Positions 1-5,078 of a stretch of DNA of 5,078 nucleotides are shown here, in pieces. The stretch covers positions 1-5,078 of the forward strand of contig JAISRY010000239.1 of assembly GCA_031273385.1 (NCBI GenBank). The letters are read 5' to 3'. A model generated the notes under the pieces. The model was not told the origin of the DNA. It saw only the letters and a program-made list of their open reading frames with translations, and searched no databases. Within the stretch, counting starts at the first letter, position 1. The number at the start of each line of letters is the position of its first letter. Both the position numbers and the translations under genes were made by a program. Source of the DNA: Tannerellaceae bacterium. Its GTDB lineage: Bacteria; Bacteroidota; Bacteroidia; Bacteroidales; Tannerellaceae.

Positions 1-33
1 ATAAACGCAGTTTATTGGGTACTTATAATGACG
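1..33. repeat. Direct repeat copy 1 (33 bases)
   Basis: This copy matches 86-118 at 30 of 33 positions; the only differences are the three consecutive bases 24-26 (TAT here, CGC in copy 2). The first 15 bases, ATAAACGCAGTTTAT, form a perfect 6-bp inverted repeat around a GCA centre, so each copy begins with a small hairpin. The last seven bases, AATGACG, are also the start of the left arm of the 27-74 inverted repeat. The window begins exactly at the repeat, so further copies may lie upstream. It is non-coding and looks like a small intergenic repeat of REP or MITE type; the family is not identified. Confidence 0.75.
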
Positions 34-74
34 AGAATTTACAATCGGCTAAAAATCAATCAATTCTCGTCATT
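27..74. repeat. 13-bp perfect inverted repeat, hairpin-forming
   Basis: The left arm AATGACGAGAATT (27-39) is exactly complementary to the right arm AATTCTCGTCATT (62-74), with a 22-base AT-rich spacer. The right arm is followed by TCCCCTTTTTG (75-85), so a + strand transcript entering from the left would form a stem followed by a short U-rich run. That resembles a weak intrinsic terminator for a gene outside the window. The low-GC stem (4 of 13 pairs) and long loop make this uncertain. The arms share the AATGACG/CGTCATT core with both direct repeats, so the hairpin is probably part of the same repetitive element. Confidence 0.6.
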
Positions 75-85
75 TCCCCTTTTTG

Positions 86-118
86 ATAAACGCAGTTTAT
101 TGGGTACTCGCAATGACG
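86..118. repeat. Direct repeat copy 2 (33 bases)
   Basis: This second copy of the 1-33 repeat starts 85 bases after the first and carries CGC at 109-111 instead of TAT. Its 5' end repeats the ATAAAC-GCA-GTTTAT mini-palindrome (86-100). Read on the minus strand it begins CGTCATTGCGAG, a string that resembles a common bacterial intergenic repeat motif as I recall it. The copy ends 17 bases before the predicted -7 promoter element of the men operon, so its 3' end occupies the region where a -33 element would lie. Confidence 0.75.
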
Positions 119-135
119 GTTACTATAAAAAATCG

Positions 136-143
136 TATCTTTG
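136..143 (+). promoter_or_regulatory. Bacteroidetes-type -7 promoter element of the men operon
   Basis: TATCTTTG matches the Bacteroidetes primary sigma factor -7 consensus TAnnTTTG exactly. It lies 27 bases upstream of the ATG at 171, which would place the transcription start near 149-152 and leave a leader of about 20 bases. No TTTG-like -33 element is visible at the usual distance; that region is the end of direct repeat copy 2. The position directly before the first gene of a co-oriented operon supports the call. It also argues against a translation start at the TTG inside this element (141). Confidence 0.6.
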
Positions 144-170
144 TATTCTCAAATCAGAATATCGGGTAAC

Positions 171-1403
171 ATGAAGTATAAATTATTAGTTCTTGATGTT
201 GATGGGACGTTGCTGAATGACAGGAAAGAAATAACGCCGGTGACGTTGATCACACTTTTGAAGATACAACAGATGGGGATACAGGTTGTTTTGGCATCGG
301 GACGGTCTACACACGGGATTATGCCGCTGGCCAAGGCGCTGGAGCTGGATAAGTACAACGGGCATATCCTCTCCTATAACGGCGGACAGATCTTTAATAT
401 GCAAACGGGGAAACTCCTGTTCGAGCGGCGTATCAATACGGAACTCATCCCCTATCTGGAGAAGACGGCAAAGAAAAACGGGTTCACCATCCTGACATAC
501 CATCAGGACAGGTTGTTTACCAACAACCCGGAGAATCTCCATGTACGGGAAGAGGCGGCGCGGAACGGGATGCAGGTCGTCGAGGCGGAGCCTTTTGCCG
601 GAGCTATCACGTTCTCGCCCTGCAAATGTATGCTGGTCAGCGACGACGAAGAGGCGTTGATCCGGTTGGAGAACCATTTGAAAAAGCGGCTGGACGGCGT
701 ATTGGATATCTTCCGCTCGGAGGCTTACTTCCTGGAAGTCGTCCCCCCCTCCATTAATAAAGCGGATACGCTGGGCATCCTGATGGAAAAGCTGTCCGTC
801 ACCGCCGAAGAGATCATCGCGATAGGCGACGGCGTATGCGATATCTCCATGATACAGATGGCCGGCCTGGGCATCGCCATGGGCAATGCGGCGGAGGCGG
901 TGAAACGGTGCGCCGACAATGTCACCACGTCGAACGAGGACGACGGCGTGGCCAGGGCGGTGGAAGAACATATCATCGCCAAAATGCATCCGGCCGATAT
1001 CCCGCTGGATCAGCTCAATATACGGGCGCGCCATGCCTTGATGGGCAATCTTGGGATTCAATATACCTACGCCTCGGAGGGGCGCGTGGAGGCGACCATG
1101 CCGGTAGACCTCCGCACGCGCCAACCCTTTGGTATCCTGCACGGGGGCGCTACGCTGGCGCTGGCGGAAACCGTCGCTGGGCTGGGCTCCATGATCCTTT
1201 GCCACCCCGACGAGTTCATTGTCGGGATGCAGGTGAGCGGCAATCACCTGTCGTCGGCGCGTGAGGGGGATACGGTACGCGCCGTCGGGACGATCATACA
1301 CCGGGGGCGTTCTTCGCATGTGTGGAACGTCGACGTGTTCACCTCTACCGATAAGCTGGTCTCTTCCGTACGTGTCGTAAACAGTGTATTGAAGAAGAGA
1401 TGA
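171..1403 (+). CDS. HAD-IIB phosphatase / hotdog DHNA-CoA thioesterase fusion (MenI-like)
   Basis: A cytoplasmic two-domain protein of 410 residues. Residues 1 to about 270 are a Cof-type HAD-IIB phosphatase: motif I DVDGT with nucleophile D9 and acid/base D11, motif II S43 in LASGR, motif III K197, and motif IV GDGVCD with D220 and D224. Residues from about 275 to 410 are a hotdog thioesterase of the YdiI/MenI type. HGGATLALAE places H324 and E333 at the spacing of E. coli YdiI H54 and catalytic E63, so this domain should hydrolyse 1,4-dihydroxy-2-naphthoyl-CoA to DHNA, the step after MenB. The ATG at 171 is chosen because an in-frame TTG at 141 lies within the promoter, and because the sequence MKYKLLVLDVDGT is a normal HAD N-terminus. 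It overlaps menF by four bases (ATGA). Similar fusions from Bacteroides fragilis and Porphyromonas gingivalis have been characterised (recalled). The phosphatase substrate is unknown. Confidence 0.92.
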   Translation: MKYKLLVLDVDGTLLNDRKEITPVTLITLLKIQQMGIQVVLASGRSTHGIMPLAKALELDKYNGHILSYNGGQIFNMQTGKLLFERRINTELIPYLEKTAKKNGFTILTYHQDRLFTNNPENLHVREEAARNGMQVVEAEPFAGAITFSPCKCMLVSDDEEALIRLENHLKKRLDGVLDIFRSEAYFLEVVPPSINKADTLGILMEKLSVTAEEIIAIGDGVCDISMIQMAGLGIAMGNAAEAVKRCADNVTTSNEDDGVARAVEEHIIAKMHPADIPLDQLNIRARHALMGNLGIQYTYASEGRVEATMPVDLRTRQPFGILHGGATLALAETVAGLGSMILCHPDEFIVGMQVSGNHLSSAREGDTVRAVGTIIHRGRSSHVWNVDVFTSTDKLVSSVRVVNSVLKKR

Positions 1404-2488
1404 CGGCTGAGGAGATCGCAGGACTGGATTGTTTGATCCGGCAAAACCGGAGTTTTGCCATGTACAGGATTCCGGGTGAAGAGGACTGTCATTTTCTGAT
1501 GCAGGAAGAGGGAGAGGTCGATGTGTTGTACGATATGGAGGAGCTGAACGGCCAGACAGGGTTCGTGATCGCCCCTTTCGAGGCTTCGGCCTCCTGCCCG
1601 GTAGTCGTTATCCGTCCCGACCGGTGGAGCATCCCACTCCCCGCCGGAGAGGAGGAAAGGAATCATGCCGCCGCGCACAGGCCTCCTGCCGGTTGGGATT
1701 TGTCGGAGGCGAAAGCGGCATACGGCGCTTATTTCTCGACGTTTATCGAGCCGCTGAAAGAGAAGCGTTTCGAGAAGCTGGTACTCTCGCGAAGCGTCAC
1801 CATAGGGAGGGAGGCGGGCTTTTCGCCGGCTACGGCCTTTTCGTATGCCTGCAAACGCTACATCCGTTCGTATGTCTACCTTTGCCATACCCCGCAGACG
1901 GGGACATGGATAGGGAGTACGCCGGAGATTCTGTTGTCGGGGTCGGGCAACGACTGGCACACCGTCGCGCTTGCCGGGACGCAGCGCGTCAGGAACGGGG
2001 AGCTGCCCCGCACGTGGAACGACAAGAACCTGATTGAACAGATGCTGGTGACCGCCTACGTCAGGAAACAGCTCACCCATTTCCAGGCCTCCCCTACCGA
2101 GAAAGGGCCGTATACCGTCCAGGCGGGAGAGCTGGCGCACCTGAAAACCGATTTCCGTTTCGCCCTCTCCGGCAACGACCGCCTGGGTAGCCTGCTGAAA
2201 CTGCTGCACCCGACGCCGGCCATATCCGGTATCCCGAAAGAGGAGGCGTTCGGGTTTATCCTCCGCAACGAAGCCTACGACCGCAGGTACTATGCCGGGT
2301 TTATCGGCTGGCTGAACCCCGGAGGCAGGAGCGATATCTATGTCAACCTGCGCTGTATGCAGGTAACGGATCAGGCCTTTACACTCTATGCCGGAGGCGG
2401 GCTATTGCCCATGTCGACGGTCGATGAGGAATGGCAGGAGCTGGAAGATAAGTTGCAAACGATGTTGGTATTGACTCAAAACGGCTGA
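1400..2488 (+). CDS. menF: Isochorismate synthase MenF
   Basis: Converts chorismate to isochorismate with Mg2+, the committing step of menaquinone synthesis, in the cytoplasm. The 362-residue protein has the chorismate-utilising fold, with conserved blocks from about residue 102 to the end. K126 in FEKLVLSRS and E176 in GSTPEILLS are exactly 50 residues apart, as are the general base and acid of E. coli MenF (K190/E240) and EntC (K147/E197). Other family motifs are ALAGTQ (190-195), LHPTPAISGIP (269-279), YAGFIGW (298-304), NLRC with R318, and the C-terminal EEWQELEDK (343-351), which with E213 should supply the Mg2+ ligands. The usual EH after the central Lys reads EQ here (213-214). The protein is shorter than E. 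coli MenF (431 residues) through a compact N-terminal part. The ATG overlaps the stop of the preceding gene, implying coupled translation. Entirely menaquinone gene neighbours favour MenF over a siderophore-type EntC or a salicylate synthase. Confidence 0.93.
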   Translation: MTAEEIAGLDCLIRQNRSFAMYRIPGEEDCHFLMQEEGEVDVLYDMEELNGQTGFVIAPFEASASCPVVVIRPDRWSIPLPAGEEERNHAAAHRPPAGWDLSEAKAAYGAYFSTFIEPLKEKRFEKLVLSRSVTIGREAGFSPATAFSYACKRYIRSYVYLCHTPQTGTWIGSTPEILLSGSGNDWHTVALAGTQRVRNGELPRTWNDKNLIEQMLVTAYVRKQLTHFQASPTEKGPYTVQAGELAHLKTDFRFALSGNDRLGSLLKLLHPTPAISGIPKEEAFGFILRNEAYDRRYYAGFIGWLNPGGRSDIYVNLRCMQVTDQAFTLYAGGGLLPMSTVDEEWQELEDKLQTMLVLTQNG

Positions 2489-2491
2489 ACG

Positions 2492-4165
2492 GTGTATTCC
2501 GGAAAGAAACATATCCTGCAACTTGTTGCGCTGCTGAAAGCGCATGGGATCTCGCAAGTCGTCCTCTCCCCGGGTTCGAGGAACGCCCCCATTATCCATT
2601 CGCTCGCCGGCGACCCGTTCTTCCGTTGCCACTCCGTCGTCGACGAACGGAGCGCGGGATTCTATGCGCTCGGCATAGCGCAATACCGGGCGGAGCCGGT
2701 TGTCGTCTGCTGTACGTCGGGGACAGCGGCATTGAACATCGCGCCGGCCGTCGCCGAAGCCTTTTACCGGCAATTGCCCATCATTGTGGTGGCCGCCGAC
2801 CGTCCACCGGCATGGATAGGGCAAATGGACGGGCAGACGATCCCCCAGCCCGGCATGTTCCGCTCACTGGTCAAAAAAAGCGTCCAGCTTCCCGAAATAA
2901 ACACGGAGGAAGACGAGTGGTACTGCAACCGGCTGATCAACGAAGCGCTGCTGGCGGCCGACCATCACGGCAAGGGGCCGGTACATATCAACGTCCCCCT
3001 TTCCGAACCGCTCGCCGGCGATATGGCGGACAGGCTGCCCGAGGTGAGGAAGATCACCCGCCATACGGATATGAGGCCGCTGAGGGAGCGTTTCCTGAGG
3101 CATGAAAGGCGGATGATTATTGTTGGACAGTCGGACTATGACCCTCGGACGGTGGAGGCGCTGGACAGGCTGGCCGACATGACCGGTTGCGTGATCCTTG
3201 CCGAGCATCTTTCCAATATATACCCCCCGCCGCATACCCGGCCCACCGACTGCCTGCCGGTCAAGAACTTCGACGAGGTACTCCGCCTCCTGCCGCCGGA
3301 CGAACGGGCGCCGTATGCCCCCGGCCTGCTGATCACCATGGGCGGGCATATCGTGTCGAAGCATATCAGGCAGTTTCTCCGAAGCTTCCCGCCGGAAGAG
3401 CATTGGCATGTCTCCCCGTCCGGCGAAGTGGCCGACCTGTTCCAGCATGTGACGGATATCATCGTGGGGGACGGGCGGGCGTTTCTCGAACAGCTGATTG
3501 GCGACGGAAAGGCTGCCGGCGACGGCGGGAGGGCTTTTGCCCGCCTATGGCACGCCGCATCGCAGGGTATTCATACGCCGGAGGTGGATTTTTCCGACCT
3601 CTATGCCGTAAAAGCGCTTCTCGAAGCCATCCCCGATCACGCTTTCCTTCACCTGGCCAACAGCTCCAGCGTGCGCCTCGCCCAGCTCTGCCGCATCGAC
3701 CGGCCGCTCAGGATATCGTGCAACAGGGGATGCAACGGGATCGACGGCTGCCTCTCTACGGCTGCCGGATTTGCGGCGGTAAACGAAGAGCCGACGTTCC
3801 TCCTGATCGGCGACCTGGCTTTCTTCTACGATATGAACGGCTTATGGAACAGCCGGATAAGCAAAAACCTGCGTATCCTGCTCAACAACAATGGCGGCGG
3901 CGGGATCTTCCATACCCTGCCCGGGCATGGACAGCCCTCCGCCGCCGGACACTATGTCTCGGCGCCCCACCATACCAGCGCAAAGGGCTGGGCGGAAGCC
4001 TGCGGCTTTACCTACCTCCAGGCGTCGGACAAGAACGGGCTGGACGGACACCTGCCGGCTTTTATCAGCCGCCATGGAGACCGCCCCATCCTGCTGGAGG
4101 TATTCTCTTCGATAGAAAAAAACATGGAGATCCTCCGCCATTACTATAACAATTTAACGAAATAG
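2492..4165 (+). CDS. menD: SEPHCHC synthase MenD (ThDP-dependent)
   Basis: Catalyses thiamine-diphosphate- and Mg2+-dependent decarboxylation of 2-oxoglutarate and addition to isochorismate, giving 2-succinyl-5-enolpyruvyl-6-hydroxy-3-cyclohexene-1-carboxylate. The length, 557 residues, matches E. coli MenD (556). Visible motifs are SPGSRNAP (26-33), VDERSAGF with the cofactor-activating Glu at E52, TSGTA (75-79), NRGCNGIDG (411-419), the ThDP/Mg2+ motif beginning GDLAFFYDMN (440-449, D441) and ending NNNGGGGIF (465-473). The substrate-binding NRGANG stretch has Cys in place of the usual Ala at 414. The start is GTG: a stop lies two codons upstream in the same frame, the next in-frame ATG is far inside the conserved N-terminal domain, and MYS..K.ILQLVALLK is a typical Bacteroidales MenD beginning. 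It follows menF after three bases and precedes menB by three bases, consistent with one operon. Confidence 0.96.
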   Translation: MYSGKKHILQLVALLKAHGISQVVLSPGSRNAPIIHSLAGDPFFRCHSVVDERSAGFYALGIAQYRAEPVVVCCTSGTAALNIAPAVAEAFYRQLPIIVVAADRPPAWIGQMDGQTIPQPGMFRSLVKKSVQLPEINTEEDEWYCNRLINEALLAADHHGKGPVHINVPLSEPLAGDMADRLPEVRKITRHTDMRPLRERFLRHERRMIIVGQSDYDPRTVEALDRLADMTGCVILAEHLSNIYPPPHTRPTDCLPVKNFDEVLRLLPPDERAPYAPGLLITMGGHIVSKHIRQFLRSFPPEEHWHVSPSGEVADLFQHVTDIIVGDGRAFLEQLIGDGKAAGDGGRAFARLWHAASQGIHTPEVDFSDLYAVKALLEAIPDHAFLHLANSSSVRLAQLCRIDRPLRISCNRGCNGIDGCLSTAAGFAAVNEEPTFLLIGDLAFFYDMNGLWNSRISKNLRILLNNNGGGGIFHTLPGHGQPSAAGHYVSAPHHTSAKGWAEACGFTYLQASDKNGLDGHLPAFISRHGDRPILLEVFSSIEKNMEILRHYYNNLTK

Positions 4166-4168
4166 ATC

Positions 4169-4996
4169 ATGACAGCAACAAGCAGACAGTGGACAACGAT
4201 CAGGGAATACGAAGATATCCTGTTCGACTTCTATAACGGGATTGCCCGTATAACCATCAACCGTCCCCGTTACCACAACGCATTTACCCCCACGACGACC
4301 GGCGAGATGAGCGATGCGCTGCGCCTGTGCCGCGAAGAGGCCTCGATCAGCGTCGTCGTCATTACCGGAGCAGGCGATAAGGCGTTCTGTTCGGGTGGCG
4401 ACCAGAACGTCAAGGGGAAAGGAGGGTACGTCGGCAAAGACGGCGTGCCCCGCCTGAGCGTCCTGGATGTCCAGCGGCAGATACGCTCGCTGCCCAAGCC
4501 GGTAATTGCGATGGTGAACGGCTATGCGATCGGGGGAGGGCACGTACTGCATGTGGTGTGCGACCTGACGATCGCCTCCGAAAATGCGGTTTTCGGACAG
4601 ACCGGCCCCCGCGTAGGAAGCTTCGACGCCGGCTTCGGCTCTTCCTACCTGGCGCGTATCGTAGGGCAAAAGAAAGCCAGGGAGATCTGGTTCCTCTGTC
4701 GCCAATATAACGCTGAAGAGGCATTGGATATGGGATTGGTCAACAAGGTCGTCCCCCTCGACAGGCTTGAAGACGAGGCGGTCGACTGGGCGGAGACCAT
4801 GATGAGGCATAGCCCGATGGCGCTACGCATGATCAAGGCAGGGCTGAATGCCGAACTGGACGGACAGGCCGGTATCCAGGAGCTGGCCGGCGACGCCACA
4901 CTGCTGTATTACCTGACCGACGAATCCCAGGAGGGAAAACAGGCGTTCCTTGAAAAACGCAAACCCGACTTCAGCCAATACCCCAAATTCCCATGA
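4169..4996 (+). CDS. menB: 1,4-dihydroxy-2-naphthoyl-CoA synthase MenB
   Basis: A crotonase-family enzyme that performs the intramolecular Claisen (Dieckmann) ring closure of o-succinylbenzoyl-CoA to DHNA-CoA in the cytoplasm. It has 275 residues, close to E. coli MenB (285). The oxyanion-hole segments are AFCSGGDQ (72-79) and AIGGGH (120-125). The active-site stretch [12 protein letters not shown] (144-155) has S151 and D153 at the same spacing from G146 as E. coli S161 and D163 from G156. Gly at 146, rather than Asp, marks the class that uses bicarbonate as catalytic base, as in E. coli; the Mycobacterium type has Asp. [13 protein letters not shown] (166-178) and the C-terminal YPKFP are also typical of MenB and exclude a generic enoyl-CoA hydratase. 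The ATG follows the menD stop by three bases without a clear Shine-Dalgarno sequence. The product DHNA-CoA is the expected substrate of the hotdog domain encoded first in the operon. Confidence 0.96.
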   Translation: MTATSRQWTTIREYEDILFDFYNGIARITINRPRYHNAFTPTTTGEMSDALRLCREEASISVVVITGAGDKAFCSGGDQNVKGKGGYVGKDGVPRLSVLDVQRQIRSLPKPVIAMVNGYAIGGGHVLHVVCDLTIASENAVFGQTGPRVGSFDAGFGSSYLARIVGQKKAREIWFLCRQYNAEEALDMGLVNKVVPLDRLEDEAVDWAETMMRHSPMALRMIKAGLNAELDGQAGIQELAGDATLLYYLTDESQEGKQAFLEKRKPDFSQYPKFP

Positions 4997-5078
4997 TGAA
5001 AGAGATCACAGGCCGGCACATCCCCGGCTGCCGGCTGACGGTCATGCAATACCGCCTGAATTTCCGCCAGCCTGCCGG
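4993..5078 (+). CDS. menC: o-Succinylbenzoate synthase MenC, N-terminal fragment (cut by window end)
   Basis: Only 28 complete codons are present. The fragment begins [11 protein letters not shown] and ends YRLNFRQPA; the end resembles the F-K/R-Q-P-A-G segment near the N-terminus of Bacteroidales MenC, an enolase-superfamily dehydratase that turns SHCHC into o-succinylbenzoate. The position directly after menB in a men operon supports this strongly; the catalytic barrel lies beyond the window. Two adjacent ATG codons compete as the start: 4993 gives an ATGA overlap with the menB stop, and 4996 gives a TGATG overlap of one base. A third in-frame ATG at 5044 would leave too short a leader before the conserved segment. 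The open reading frame continues off the right edge; this is truncation by the window, with no sign of a broken gene. Confidence 0.78.
   Translation, partial: MMKEITGRHIPGCRLTVMQYRLNFRQPA

Noticed and set aside
1..118. CRISPR array or integron attC-like site
   Set aside because: There are only two repeat copies visible with a 52-base spacing that itself contains an inverted repeat, and there are no cas or integrase genes. A repetitive intergenic element explains it better.
141..170. TTG start extending the first gene by ten residues
   Set aside because: The TTG lies within the predicted -7 promoter element, upstream of the likely transcription start, and the added residues are not part of the HAD fold.
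743..749. Run of seven C within the HAD domain as a phase-variation tract
   Set aside because: The reading frame is intact and the run encodes part of V-V-P-P-S before motif III. Seven bases is short, and switching the first gene of a core metabolic operon is unlikely.
186..1319. Long minus-strand open frame (377 codons) opposite the fusion gene
   Set aside because: It is antisense to a gene with clear HAD and hotdog motifs. The translation is rich in Arg, His and Asp with no recognisable domain, as expected from the complement of GC-rich coding DNA.
1244..2209. Minus-strand open frame (321 codons) across the fusion gene/menF junction
   Set aside because: It runs opposite two confidently identified genes and shows no motif. 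Shadow frame of GC-rich codons.
2873..2879. A7 run in menD as a slippery site
   Set aside because: The run begins at a codon boundary (AAA AAA AGC), which is not the register of the canonical X XXY YYZ heptamer, and it lies mid-gene in a conserved enzyme.
4115..4123. A AAA AAC heptamer near the end of menD as a -1 frameshift site
   Set aside because: The frame register fits a slippery heptamer, but it lies about 15 codons from the C-terminus. A shift would only end the protein slightly earlier, and I see no obvious downstream stimulatory structure.
3187..4149. Plus-strand open frame (320 codons) inside menD in another frame
   Set aside because: The translation is a Pro/Arg/Gly-rich shadow, while the menD frame carries conserved ThDP-enzyme motifs throughout this stretch.

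Overview
The window holds the 5' part of a tightly packed menaquinone (vitamin K2) biosynthesis operon, all on the + strand, preceded by about 170 bases of AT-rich, repeat-bearing intergenic DNA. A member of the Bacteroidetes, probably order Bacteroidales, is the best guess. The reasons are a TAnnTTTG-type -7 promoter element, no clear Shine-Dalgarno sequences, a HAD phosphatase/hotdog thioesterase fusion known from Bacteroides and Porphyromonas menaquinone loci, and MenD, MenB and MenC sequences that read like Bacteroidales members. The coding DNA is GC-rich (38 of 60 bases at 2581-2640), which suggests a relatively high-GC member; I cannot name a genus.

Layout: 1-118 carries two copies of a 33-base direct repeat flanking a 13-bp inverted repeat. 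136-143 is the likely promoter -7 element. 171-1403 encodes a 410-residue HAD-IIB phosphatase fused to a YdiI/MenI-like DHNA-CoA thioesterase. 1400-2488 is menF (isochorismate synthase), 2492-4165 is menD (SEPHCHC synthase), 4169-4996 is menB (DHNA-CoA synthase), and 4993-5078 is the 5' end of menC (o-succinylbenzoate synthase), cut by the window edge. The junctions are a 4-base overlap, a 3-base gap, a 3-base gap and an overlap of 4 or 1 bases, so one mRNA with coupled translation is very likely.

Pathway logic: MenF converts chorismate to isochorismate. MenD adds the succinic semialdehyde unit from 2-oxoglutarate. MenC makes o-succinylbenzoate after MenH has removed pyruvate. MenE (not seen here, expected downstream) makes the CoA ester. 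MenB closes the naphthoate ring, and the hotdog domain of the first gene hydrolyses DHNA-CoA to DHNA. No menH, menE or menA is visible in the window.

The genes are recognisable, and I do not see an undescribed biological system. The points worth a second look are the upstream repeat/hairpin module abutting the operon promoter, the phosphatase-thioesterase fusion with a possible internal start at its domain boundary, and menF and menD lying in the same frame separated only by a TGA and one sense codon.
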